A DNA stretch of 15,935 nucleotides from Lachnospiraceae bacterium (GTDB taxonomy: Bacteria; Bacillota; Clostridia; Lachnospirales; Lachnospiraceae), in contig JAFOIS010000330.1 in assembly GCA_017420605.1 (NCBI GenBank), positions 1 to 15,935 on the forward strand, written 5' to 3'. A model generated the notes under the pieces. That model was not told the origin of the DNA and ran no database searches. It was given only the letters and a program-made list of their open reading frames with translations. The position numbers were made by a program, and so were the translations under genes. Below, in pieces: positions 1 to 6,987 of this stretch. Every line of letters begins with the position of its first letter. The stretch's first letter is position 1.

Positions 1-2
1 CG

Positions 3-1412
3 GACCGGCTCGCCCTTGACATGCTTGCCCTCGGCAGGACGGTCCTGGAGGAAAACAGGAGTGTTCCGGATGTCATCAGCGTCTCCGTTTCCTGGCACAG
101 CCTTCTTCTGTGCGACCGGGAAATGCGGCCGCAAAGCCCGGTCTATCTCTGGACCTTCCGCGGCGCGCATCCCGTGACGGACCGGATCCGCAAAGATGAG
201 GAGAAAGCGGCGGCGCTTTACCGCCGTACCGGCGCGATCGTCCACCCGTCCTATCCGCGGTATAAGCTCGAATGGCTCAGGGAAACGGGAATTTCCTTTG
301 ACGGTCTTCGGATCATCGGCCTCGGGACCTACCTTACATGGAAACTCACCGGAACCGTCGCCGCGCTCCCGGCCATGGCGGCGGGCAGCGGCCTCTATCT
401 TATCGAAAAACCTGCATGGGATAAGGAAGAACTGGAGCATCTTGGCATCGATCCGGCGCAGCTTCCGGAACTTTTTGATTTTCACACGACCTTCCCGCTC
501 GGCCACGAAGCGGCAGATCTTCTGGGCGTTCCGGAAGGGATCCCGTGTACTCTGGCTGGACCGGACGGCGGGCTCGACCAGCTCGGCGCGGACGCCATGG
601 AGCCGGGGATCATGACGGTCTCGGTCGGCACGAGCGGCTCCCTTCGGGTAAGCACCGGCGATACGCCGCGTACGTCCGCGCGTCCTTCCACCTGGTGCTA
701 CCGGTCGCCCGTCGGCGGCTGGCTTTCCGGGATCGGTACGAGCGGCGCCACGAACTGTGTGGACTGGGCAAAAGAGAAATACTTCCCGAAGAGGAGTTTC
801 CTGGAGATCGAAAAGATGCTCTGCCGCTTCGTCGACGTTTCGGTCGGCCCCGCGGGACCGTTCCGCGTGACCTTCGGCGCGGACGGACAGCCGGAGTGCA
901 TTACACCGGTCCGGGTCCGGGCGGACATGCTGGAAGAATGCTTTGAAGACGGTCCAGTTTTCCTGCCCTTCCTTTTCGGCAGCCGCGGCCCGTACTGGGA
1001 AGAGTGGCGCACGGGCGGCTTCCTCGGCGTCGGCGATATCGCGCTCGATTATTATTACGCGGTGCTCGAGGGCGTGCTCCTCAATCTTTATCAATGCTAT
1101 GAGATCTTCTCCGAAACGAACGGGGTGCCGCATACCGCGCGCCTTTCGGGCGGGATCCTCAATTCACCGTTCTGGCTAACCATGTGCGCCGACGTCTTCG
1201 GCATGCCCATGGAGCTTGTCCCGGAAAAGAACAGTTCACTCCTCGGCGCGGCATACCTCGGGTGCCTTGCCTTGGGAGAGGAGCCGGCCGTGCCGGGAAG
1301 CGGCAAGGCGCGGAGCGTGATTTTTCCGGACGCGGAACGGCACACCTATTACCTGCGCCGGTATACGCGCTACAAGACCGCGTTCCGGGCGCAGAAGCCG
1401 CCGCTCGATTGA
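3..1412 (+). CDS. FGGY-family carbohydrate kinase, gluconokinase-like (5' end outside window)
   Basis: ATP-dependent kinase that would phosphorylate a sugar or sugar acid in the cytosol. The frame is open from base 3, so the gene starts before the window. The visible 469 residues lack the first FGGY strands with the phosphate-binding DxGT motif, and the ATG at base 21 is internal. Visible family signs: a WHSLLL segment like the mHslll of gluconokinases; YPRYKLEWLRE; DGGLDQLGA, whose second Asp (codon 576-578) fits the catalytic base; the ATP-binding VSVGTSGS loop; FGSRGPYWEEWRTGGFLG, resembling the GERxPxW motif; and a C-terminal LSGGILNSPFW...NSSLLGAAYLG adenosine motif. The family is clear. 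Gluconate is the best guess for substrate, but FGGY specificity is hard to read from sequence. No clear terminator follows; a candidate promoter for the next gene overlaps its stop codon. Confidence 0.9.
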   Translation, partial: DRLALDMLALGRTVLEENRSVPDVISVSVSWHSLLLCDREMRPQSPVYLWTFRGAHPVTDRIRKDEEKAAALYRRTGAIVHPSYPRYKLEWLRETGISFDGLRIIGLGTYLTWKLTGTVAALPAMAAGSGLYLIEKPAWDKEELEHLGIDPAQLPELFDFHTTFPLGHEAADLLGVPEGIPCTLAGPDGGLDQLGADAMEPGIMTVSVGTSGSLRVSTGDTPRTSARPSTWCYRSPVGGWLSGIGTSGATNCVDWAKEKYFPKRSFLEIEKMLCRFVDVSVGPAGPFRVTFGADGQPECITPVRVRADMLEECFEDGPVFLPFLFGSRGPYWEEWRTGGFLGVGDIALDYYYAVLEGVLLNLYQCYEIFSETNGVPHTARLSGGILNSPFWLTMCADVFGMPMELVPEKNSSLLGAAYLGCLALGEEPAVPGSGKARSVIFPDAERHTYYLRRYTRYKTAFRAQKPPLD

Positions 1413-1437
1413 CAAAACCGGTTCCCGGTGATACGCT
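1409..1437 (+). promoter_or_regulatory. Candidate sigma-A promoter overlapping the kinase stop codon
   Basis: A perfect TTGACA (1409-1414) spans the kinase stop codon. After 17 bp comes TACGCT (1432-1437), preceded by TG at 1429-1430, which gives an extended -10 arrangement. The -10 itself is weak (3 of 6 consensus bases). Spacing and the perfect -35 make it a plausible start for the 1540-3797 unit. A 5-bp hairpin-capable inverted repeat (ACCGG TTC CCGGT, 1417-1429) lies in the spacer. Confidence 0.5.
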
Positions 1438-1448
1438 GAACATGTTCA
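1437..1448. promoter_or_regulatory. Perfect 12-bp palindrome, candidate operator
   Basis: TGAACATGTTCA is a perfect palindrome starting on the last base of the candidate -10 and covering the expected transcription start. This is the position of a classical repressor site. It resembles half of the Gram-positive LexA site, but the GAAC and GTTC halves are 2 bp apart instead of 4. The binding protein is unknown. Confidence 0.4.
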
Positions 1449-1539
1449 AATAATTCTGCCGGACCATACGGAGACACCCGCCCGAAAAGCGTCTGGGCTT
1501 CCGGAAACGGCCGGATCAGATCATTTGGGAGGGACGCGT

Positions 1540-2067
1540 ATGGAACAGAATACGATCGATTTCGGGCATTATCAGAATTTCTGGATCGAGCAGCAGAAGA
1601 ACGCTAAACACATGGAGCCGGACAAGGCGTGGGCGCATATCCGCGATTTCATCAAGCGGCACAATACCTGCGGCTTCGCGACCGGATACGGCACCTATAT
1701 CCGCTGCACGCCGATCGAATACACCTATATGGACGGGGATTTCTGGTTCGTTTCCGAAGGCGGCAATAAGTTCATCGGCCTGGAAAAGAACCGCAATGTG
1801 AGCATGGCGATCTTTGAATACTACGGGGACGCAAGGGATTCCCATGGTCTGCAGGTCACCGGAACGGCACAGTTCTACAGTAATACCTCGGAAGAATTCA
1901 AAACACTGCTTGCCTTCAAGGGCATTCCCTACGACGCGGTCAAGGCGGCGAAGGTAGATGTTGCGGTCGTCAGGGTCGTGCCGTCGCAGTTCGAGATGTA
2001 TGATACCGATTTCGTGAAAATGGGTTACGACGTGCGGCAGACGGTGAAAGCGGAAGACTGTAAGTAA
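1540..2067 (+). CDS. Pyridoxamine 5'-phosphate oxidase family (FMN split-barrel) protein
   Basis: A 175-residue protein resembling the pyridoxamine-phosphate-oxidase-like split-barrel family, whose small members usually bind FMN or a related flavin and reduce or oxidise small molecules. Visible features are a GFATGYGTYIRCTPIEY strand pair (residues 45-61), DGDFWFVSEGGNKFIGLEKNRNVSMAIFE (66-93), the typical core in which a basic residue follows the short strand, and a VTGTAQF strand (106-112). The ATG at 1540 is chosen because GGGAGGG (1527-1533) lies 6 bp upstream; a TTG in the same frame at 1525 lies upstream of that site. There is no signal peptide. It is the first gene of a three-gene unit, 39 bp ahead of the SDR gene. 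The substrate is unknown; true PdxH activity is unlikely at this size and sequence. Confidence 0.8.
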   Translation: MEQNTIDFGHYQNFWIEQQKNAKHMEPDKAWAHIRDFIKRHNTCGFATGYGTYIRCTPIEYTYMDGDFWFVSEGGNKFIGLEKNRNVSMAIFEYYGDARDSHGLQVTGTAQFYSNTSEEFKTLLAFKGIPYDAVKAAKVDVAVVRVVPSQFEMYDTDFVKMGYDVRQTVKAEDCK

Positions 2068-2106
2068 TTTGCGGCTTTGCCGTGTTATCAATATGGAGGT
2101 GGAAAG

Positions 2107-2970
2107 ATGAAAATCGTACTGGCGGGTGCCTTCGGCAACCTGGGCTTTGAGATCCTGAAAGTTCTGGCTGCGAAAGGCTATGAGATCGTAGCGGCGGATC
2201 TTAAGGAAAAAGAGGAGAACGGGCTGGAGGGGAAATATACCTTCCGTTCCATCGACGCGACAAAGAAGGAGACCCTTGCGGGCTTGTGCGACGGTGCGGA
2301 CATCGTCATCACGACGATGGGGCTGACTACTGCGTCGACGAAGTTTACCGCCTATGACATTGACTATCAGGGCAACCTGAATCTGCTTGAAGAGGCGAAG
2401 AAGGCCGGCGTCCGGAAGTTCAATTACATCTCCGTCATCGCCTGCCGCGAGCCGGGAGCGGAAAAAGTCCCGATGCTGCACGCGAAGGCCATGTTCGAGG
2501 ACGAACTGAAAAAGAGCGGCCTGCATTACGTGATCTACCGTCCGACCGGTTATTTCTACGATATCGCGAAGGTCTTCAAGCCGTATGTGGACAAGGGCGA
2601 GATGCAGCTTCTCAAGGGCTATCACAACGTCAAGGCGAACGTGGTAGACTGCCCGGATTTCGCAGCCTTCATCGAGCAGCATATGCTGGATACGGATAAG
2701 ATCTACGAGGTCGGCGGCAAGGAGACCTATACTTACGAGGAAATGGCGAAGATGTGCTTTAAGGCCGCCGGCAAGCCGGTCGTCATCAAGGACAGCCCGA
2801 TCTGGATGTTCTCCATGCTGGCCAATCTGCCGATGATCAAAAAGGCAGGAAAACACGACATTATCCTGTTCTCAAAATGGACGCTTTCACATGACCTTGT
2901 GGGCAAAGACGTGACCGGCAGCGCTTCCTTCGCGGAATACATCAAAGAATACTTCGGGAGGAAAGCATAA
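2107..2970 (+). CDS. Atypical SDR / NmrA-like NAD(P)-binding protein
   Basis: A 287-residue Rossmann-fold protein. Residues 1-13 carry the nucleotide-binding GxxGxxG motif (GAFGNLG, residues 7-13). They are followed by an acidic/basic strand end (AADLKEK), a D50 position typical for adenine contact, and VITTMGL. The segment FNYISVIACREPGAEKVPMLHAKAMFEDELKKSGLHYVIYRPTGYF (residues 105-150) matches the atypical (extended or NmrA-like) SDR layout: the classical YxxxK is replaced by an HAK arrangement and followed by the family's tilRP-like strand. The start is fixed by GGAGGT at 2095-2100. Its stop overlaps the next start by one base (TAATG), so the two are translationally coupled. It is probably cytosolic and acts on the same substrate as its membrane partner. 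The substrate is not known; it could also be a redox sensor or a subunit without catalysis. Confidence 0.85.
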   Translation: MKIVLAGAFGNLGFEILKVLAAKGYEIVAADLKEKEENGLEGKYTFRSIDATKKETLAGLCDGADIVITTMGLTTASTKFTAYDIDYQGNLNLLEEAKKAGVRKFNYISVIACREPGAEKVPMLHAKAMFEDELKKSGLHYVIYRPTGYFYDIAKVFKPYVDKGEMQLLKGYHNVKANVVDCPDFAAFIEQHMLDTDKIYEVGGKETYTYEEMAKMCFKAAGKPVVIKDSPIWMFSMLANLPMIKKAGKHDIILFSKWTLSHDLVGKDVTGSASFAEYIKEYFGRKA

Positions 2971-3797
2971 TGCTTAAACTGGATCCTTCCTATATCGGCA
3001 AAGTATGGCCGCTGTTTATGTGGACGGTCACCATCGTGGCGGCGCTCGGCTGCTGCATGGGCTTCCATGAATTTGTCTGGTTCATGTCGGTCGGATACGG
3101 CTTCGCGGTCATGTGCATCGGGCTGTTCCACCTTATCTTCGGAATCTTCGCAAAGACCCTTACGGTCGCGACCGCCATCATGTCGGTGCTCTTTGTGATC
3201 TACGGCTACCGGCTCGGCGGTTATATCCTCAAGCGGGAACTGACGAACGCGGCGTACCGCAAGACACTCGAGTCGACCGGCTCCACGAAGAAGGCGCCGC
3301 TTCCGGCCGCCATTTTCATGTGGCTCTATTCCATGTGGATGTATACGGCGGAGACCTCTTCGGTCACCTACCGGATCATCAACCGTTCGCACGATAACTT
3401 CTTCGCCTATCTCGGCATCGTGATCATGATCGCCGCGATCGTCGGTGAAGCCACCGCGGACCGCCAGAAGTCCGCCGCCAAAAAGAAGAACCCGAAGCGC
3501 TTCTGCGACACGGGCCTCTTCAGATACGTGCGCTGCCCGAACTATTTCTCGGAGATCCTGTTCTGGTTCGGTGTGACCGTTTCCGGCATCGGCGCGGTAC
3601 AGGGCAAACAGTGGATCATGGTGATCATCGCCTTTATCCTGATCGCTTTCGTCATGTACAATTCCGCGCAGCGTCTGGAGCTTCGTCATGAGAAGACCTA
3701 CGGCCTGGATCCGGAATACCAGAAGTATTCCGATACGGTACCGCTTCTCTTCCCGTTCACGAAGCAGTATCACTCCATGAAGGTCTACAGAGACTGA
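2970..3797 (+). CDS. DUF1295 / steroid 5-alpha-reductase-like integral membrane protein
   Basis: A 275-residue polytopic membrane protein with hydrophobic segments at about residues 11-30, 36-60, 66-86, 112-128, 143-161, 192-210 and 215-233. Near the C-terminus is the hallmark of the DUF1295 / 3-oxo-5-alpha-steroid 4-dehydrogenase / ICMT-like superfamily: GLFRYVRCPNYFSEILFW (182-199), preceded by GEATADRQK (159-167) and followed by a YGLDPEYQKYSDTVPLLFPF tail. Related proteins reduce C=C bonds or methylate lipid-like substrates using NADPH or SAM bound at this C-terminal motif. Coupling to the SDR gene suggests a two-component redox pathway for a hydrophobic molecule. Its RBS (GGGAGGA, 2956-2962) lies inside the SDR gene. 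The family is secure; the substrate is not. Confidence 0.85.
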   Translation: MLKLDPSYIGKVWPLFMWTVTIVAALGCCMGFHEFVWFMSVGYGFAVMCIGLFHLIFGIFAKTLTVATAIMSVLFVIYGYRLGGYILKRELTNAAYRKTLESTGSTKKAPLPAAIFMWLYSMWMYTAETSSVTYRIINRSHDNFFAYLGIVIMIAAIVGEATADRQKSAAKKKNPKRFCDTGLFRYVRCPNYFSEILFWFGVTVSGIGAVQGKQWIMVIIAFILIAFVMYNSAQRLELRHEKTYGLDPEYQKYSDTVPLLFPFTKQYHSMKVYRD

Positions 3798-3812
3798 TCC
3801 ATACGGAAATGG

Positions 3813-3841
3813 AAGGAGACGGCCGCCGGCCGTCTCCTTTT
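3813..3841 (+). terminator. Intrinsic terminator after the SDR/DUF1295 unit
   Basis: A perfect 12-bp stem (AAGGAGACGGCC, 3813-3824, with GGCCGTCTCCTT, 3828-3839) closes a 3-nt GCC loop and runs into a short T run (3838-3841). It starts 15 bp after the DUF1295 stop codon. The AA/TT ends and symmetric stem could also let it work for the opposite strand. Confidence 0.8.
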
Positions 3842-3842
3842 G

Positions 3843-3891
3843 CGAAAAGCGGAAAGGGGCGGCACGGACCGTCTCTTTTCCTGTTTTCGGA
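3843..3891. repeat. Imperfect inverted repeat just after the terminator
   Basis: CGAAAA..GGAAAGGGGCGG is followed, after a 6-nt gap, by CCGTCTCTTTTCC..TTTTCG. The arms pair with G-T wobbles, one bulge and a 2-nt internal loop. It may be a second, degraded terminator or a relic of one. Base pairing was judged by eye only. Confidence 0.3.
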
Positions 3892-3904
3892 CAGGTCGAA
3901 ACAG

Positions 3905-3934
3905 TTGAATTTACCGGAACGACGGGTGTATGCT
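3905..3934 (+). promoter_or_regulatory. Candidate sigma-A promoter for the LUD gene and followers
   Basis: TTGAAT (3905-3910) and TATGCT (3929-3934) are separated by 18 bp. They lie about 64 bp ahead of the LUD-domain start codon and downstream of the terminator that ends the previous unit. No other convincing pair was seen in this gap. Confidence 0.45.
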
Positions 3935-3997
3935 GTTATTGTACCGAAGGTCCGGAAATCCCGGAAGCTTTCCATCTGGTATGAGAAGGAGAACAGT

Positions 3998-4627
3998 ATG
4001 GATCAGTACGTCATAAAGAGAAACGAACTTCTGGCACAGAAAGTGATCAAGGGCCTCGCCTCCCGCAACATGACCGGCTACTATGCGGCGGATAAGGAAG
4101 AGGCTCTGAGGATCGCCCTTTCGATCATTCCCGAAGGCAGCTCCGTTACCATGGGCGGTGCCATGAGCGCGCACGAGATCGGCCTGGTCAAAGCGGTGCA
4201 GGAAGGCAATTACAACTTTATCGACCGCAATAAGGCGCCGGATCCGCGCGCGGCGATGCTGGCGGGATATGACGCGGACTTCTTCCTGACGTCCGCCAAC
4301 GCCATGACCGAGGACGGCGTCATGGTCAATATCGACGGGAACTCGAACCGTGTGTCGATGATCGCCCAGGGACCGAAGAAGGTGCTCGCGATCGTCGGCA
4401 TGAACAAGATCTGCGACGATATCGACGGCGCCATGAAGCGCGCGCGGAATGTGGCGGCGCCCACGAACGCCCAGCGTTTCGGTCTGAACACACCGTGCGC
4501 AAAGACCGGTTCCTGCATGAACTGCAAATCGCCCGATACGATCTGCTGCCAGTTCCTCATCACCCGCTTTTCACGTCACAAAGACAGGATCCATGTGATA
4601 CTGGTGAACGATAATCTCGGGTTCTGA
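3998..4627 (+). CDS. LUD-domain (DUF162, LutC/LutB-type) protein
   Basis: A 209-residue cytosolic protein of the stand-alone LUD-domain family, related to the lactate-utilisation proteins LutB and LutC but found in many anaerobes with no assigned reaction. Diagnostic stretches are GSSVTMGGAMSAHEIG (residues 47-62), which matches the family's G-S-T-x-E-G ligand site; LTSANAMTEDGVMVNIDGNSNRV (97-119); and VVG-MNKI (132-138). The C-terminus carries a Cys cluster, PCAKTGSCMNCKSPDTICC (166-184; Cys 167, 173, 176, 183, 184), which is typical of this subfamily and may bind metal or an iron-sulphur cluster. The ATG is placed by AGAAGGAG at 3985-3991, 6 bp upstream; the open frame extends back to 3809 but without an RBS. 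Twenty-nine bases separate it from the enolase-superfamily gene, so they are probably co-transcribed. The physiological role is unknown. Confidence 0.85.
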   Translation: MDQYVIKRNELLAQKVIKGLASRNMTGYYAADKEEALRIALSIIPEGSSVTMGGAMSAHEIGLVKAVQEGNYNFIDRNKAPDPRAAMLAGYDADFFLTSANAMTEDGVMVNIDGNSNRVSMIAQGPKKVLAIVGMNKICDDIDGAMKRARNVAAPTNAQRFGLNTPCAKTGSCMNCKSPDTICCQFLITRFSRHKDRIHVILVNDNLGF

Positions 4628-4656
4628 CGATACATCCCGTCCGGAAGGAGGCAGCC

Positions 4657-5793
4657 GTGAAGATCATTTCCCTGACGGCCGAGCAGCTGGCCGTCCCGCT
4701 CATCACGCCGTATCATTTATCCAGAGAGTACGGCGTATTCCGGACCGCGACGCCGGTCCTCGTTACCATGGAGACCGATGAAGGCGTCACGGGATACGGG
4801 GAATGCGACCCGTGGCCGCTCTTTACGGGCGATTCCGCGGATTCCGTCATGACCGTTCTTCTTAAGCACCTGTTCCCGATGCTGCTCGGTGCGGACCCGA
4901 CGAACATAAACGAGATCCACCGACTCATGGATGCGGTGATCCGGAACCAGCATATCGCGAAATCCGCGATCGATATGGCGGCCTATGACGTATTCGGCAA
5001 AAAGACCGGCCTGCATGTTTCGGCGCTCCTCGGCGGAAAACGGAGGGACGCCATGCGGTGCATGTGGTCGATCGGCGGAAGCACCCCGGCGGAGAGTGCC
5101 GCGGACGTTCTCCGGGCGAAAGAGGCGGGGTACTTCGGCTGCATGATCAAGGTCGGAGGTGCGGACTGGAAGAGGGATGCGGAACGGACGCTGGCGGTGC
5201 GCGACGCGGTCGGACCGGATTTCCCGCTCATCGCGGACGCAAACCAGGGCTGGGACGTAAATACGGCGATCCGCTACGCGAACGCAGTGAAGGACGCGGA
5301 TCTGGTGTTCTTTGAGCAGCCTCTCCAGAGCTGGGATGCGGAAGGAATGGCGAAGGTCCGGAGGAGCATTCCCATGCCGCTTTCGGCCGATGAGGGCGTC
5401 GTCACGGTCGTTGACGCGAAGCGCCTCATCGCGGCGGACGCGGCGGACGTCTTCAGCATCAAAGTGACAAAGATGGGCGGCATCCGTCCGGCAAAACAGA
5501 TCTGCGAATACGCGGAGGCGCACGGGATCCGTGTGTTTTTCAATTCCATGATCGAGGAAGGAATCACGGAAGCGGCGTCGATCGCGATCGCCGCGACGGT
5601 GACGAATCCCGTGGAGGAGATAGGGCACGCGTTTTTCTCGCCGCTCCGGCTCCACGGTGATATCTGTGATTATTATAAATACATCCATGTGTCCGAAGGG
5701 GAAACGTGGATCCCGGACAAGCCGGGACTCGGTGTTGTGCCGGATCCGGAGGCGATCGGAAAATATCTGGTAAGAAGGGAGACCGTCCGCTGA
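4657..5793 (+). CDS. Enolase-superfamily enzyme, muconate-lactonizing (MLE) type; substrate unknown
   Basis: A 378-residue cytosolic enzyme that would abstract the proton alpha to a carboxylate in a Mg2+-bound substrate. Such enzymes act as dehydratases, epimerases, racemases or cycloisomerases. It has an N-terminal capping domain (about 1-125) and a TIM-barrel domain (about 126-355). Predicted metal ligands are D194 (ADANQGW), E220 (FFEQPL) and D245 (SADEG). K269 in SIKVTKMGG is the sixth-strand Lys of the MLE group. The second-strand KxK motif reads M163-I164-K165, so the second (catalytic) Lys is present but the first is Met. The start is GTG, supported by GGAAGGAGG (4642-4650) 6 bp upstream. 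It sits between a LUD protein and an opine-dehydrogenase-family gene, suggesting an N-substituted amino acid or a hydroxy acid as substrate. Confidence 0.88.
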   Translation: MKIISLTAEQLAVPLITPYHLSREYGVFRTATPVLVTMETDEGVTGYGECDPWPLFTGDSADSVMTVLLKHLFPMLLGADPTNINEIHRLMDAVIRNQHIAKSAIDMAAYDVFGKKTGLHVSALLGGKRRDAMRCMWSIGGSTPAESAADVLRAKEAGYFGCMIKVGGADWKRDAERTLAVRDAVGPDFPLIADANQGWDVNTAIRYANAVKDADLVFFEQPLQSWDAEGMAKVRRSIPMPLSADEGVVTVVDAKRLIAADAADVFSIKVTKMGGIRPAKQICEYAEAHGIRVFFNSMIEEGITEAASIAIAATVTNPVEEIGHAFFSPLRLHGDICDYYKYIHVSEGETWIPDKPGLGVVPDPEAIGKYLVRRETVR

Positions 5794-5820
5794 CGGAAGA
5801 AGCCTTCGACGGCCCGCGGA

Positions 5821-5854
5821 AACTGAGAAACGTATACCGTTAAGAACTGAGAAA
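5821..5854. repeat. Two direct copies of AACTGAGAAA
   Basis: The 10-mer AACTGAGAAA occurs at 5821-5830 and again at 5845-5854, start to start 24 bp, in the 94-bp gap ahead of the opine dehydrogenase gene. The arrangement could be a pair of protein-binding sites or chance. No convincing promoter was found next to it. Confidence 0.35.
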
Positions 5855-5887
5855 TGCGGTGCGGAAAGCATCGGGAAGGAGATCCGG

Positions 5888-6970
5888 ATGGAACGTGTAT
5901 GGGCAATCATCGGCGGCGGCAACGGCGGACAGTCGATCGCAGGGCACCTTTCGTATCTCGGAGAAAAGGTACGGCTTTTCGACGTCGTGCCGGCGACGGT
6001 CAGCGCGCTCAACGAAACGAAGGAGATCATCCTTCATAATGCGATCGAGGGCAGCGGAAAGATCGAATTCGCGACCTGCGATATGAGAGAAGCGATCGAG
6101 GGCGCCAATATCCTTATGGTGGTGCTGCCGTCGATCTACCACCGCAGTATCGCCGAAAAAATGATCCCGTATCTTAAGGACGGTATGACAGTGCTTCTGC
6201 ATCCCGAAGCCTCCTGCGGCGCGATCGCCTTCCGCAAATGCATGGACGATCTCGGATGCACGGCGAAGATCGTGCTCGGCGCGGCGGGAACACTGCTGTA
6301 TTCGACGAGGATCGCAAAGAACGGCGAGGTGCATATCTTCGGGATCAAAAACGACGTCCCGATGGCGGCGCTGCCGGCGAAGGACAACGGAAAACTGGCG
6401 GAAGCCATCTGTCCTGTCCTTCCGAATTTCCATCTTGTGGACAACGTTCTGGTCACGTCCCTCGGCAACATCAACGCCATGATGCATCCGGCGCCGATGC
6501 TGCTCAACACCTCCCGCATCGAGCGGCGGCCGTTTGAGCCGTATGAGTATTATCACGAGGGCATGACGCCGAGCATCGGCAAGTATGTCGAGGCGGAGGA
6601 TAAGGAAAGGATCGCCGTCGCGGCAGCGCTGGGCATAAAGCTCCGCTCCATCCGCGACGATTATGTGATCATGTACCGCTGCGGCGATCACGATACGCCG
6701 CTTTATCAGCTGTGCAAAAACAATCCGGGCTATACCGGCGTCATGACGCACGATACGCTGCGCACACGGTACTGTATGGAAGATATCCCGTATTCGCTGG
6801 TCGCGATCCAGGCGATCGCGAAGATCGCGGGCGTTGCGACGCCGTGCATCGATGCGATCGTACAGGTCGGACGCACGATCCTCGACGACATGGACGAGGG
6901 CCGCACGGCGGACGCGCTCGGGATCGCCGGCATGGCCAGGGAAGAGCTGCTTACAGATGTACACGGATAA
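5888..6970 (+). CDS. NAD(P)-dependent octopine/nopaline (opine) dehydrogenase family protein
   Basis: A 360-residue cytosolic oxidoreductase. Opine dehydrogenases reductively join an amino group to a 2-oxo acid, or run the reverse reaction to break down opines. The N-terminal Rossmann domain shows IIGGGNGGQSIAGHLSYLG (residues 7-25) and a strand ending in FD (31-32) at the ribose position. The C-terminal octopine-dehydrogenase domain carries GNINAMMHPAPMLLNTSRIE (193-212), with H200 aligned to the catalytic His, and RYCMEDIPYSLV (294-305), with D299 matching the conserved acid partner. Length agrees with the bacterial family. The RBS GGAAGGAG (5874-5881) fixes the ATG. It is 94 bp downstream of the enolase-superfamily gene and converges with the MFS gene 17 bp beyond its stop. 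The substrate is unknown. Confidence 0.88.
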   Translation: MERVWAIIGGGNGGQSIAGHLSYLGEKVRLFDVVPATVSALNETKEIILHNAIEGSGKIEFATCDMREAIEGANILMVVLPSIYHRSIAEKMIPYLKDGMTVLLHPEASCGAIAFRKCMDDLGCTAKIVLGAAGTLLYSTRIAKNGEVHIFGIKNDVPMAALPAKDNGKLAEAICPVLPNFHLVDNVLVTSLGNINAMMHPAPMLLNTSRIERRPFEPYEYYHEGMTPSIGKYVEAEDKERIAVAAALGIKLRSIRDDYVIMYRCGDHDTPLYQLCKNNPGYTGVMTHDTLRTRYCMEDIPYSLVAIQAIAKIAGVATPCIDAIVQVGRTILDDMDEGRTADALGIAGMAREELLTDVHG

Positions 6971-6987
6971 GAGGGCGACCCGAGGGA

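Noticed and set aside
1438..1447. GAACATGTTC as a LexA (SOS) box
   Set aside because: The Gram-positive LexA site needs four bases between GAAC and GTTC; here there are two.
5888..6970. Staphylopine-type metallophore synthesis enzyme
   Set aside because: Staphylopine dehydrogenase belongs to a different sequence family, and no nicotianamine-synthase-like or matching metal transporter gene is adjacent.
6971..6987. Bidirectional terminator between the convergent opine dehydrogenase and MFS genes
   Set aside because: The 17-bp gap has no inverted repeat or T run.
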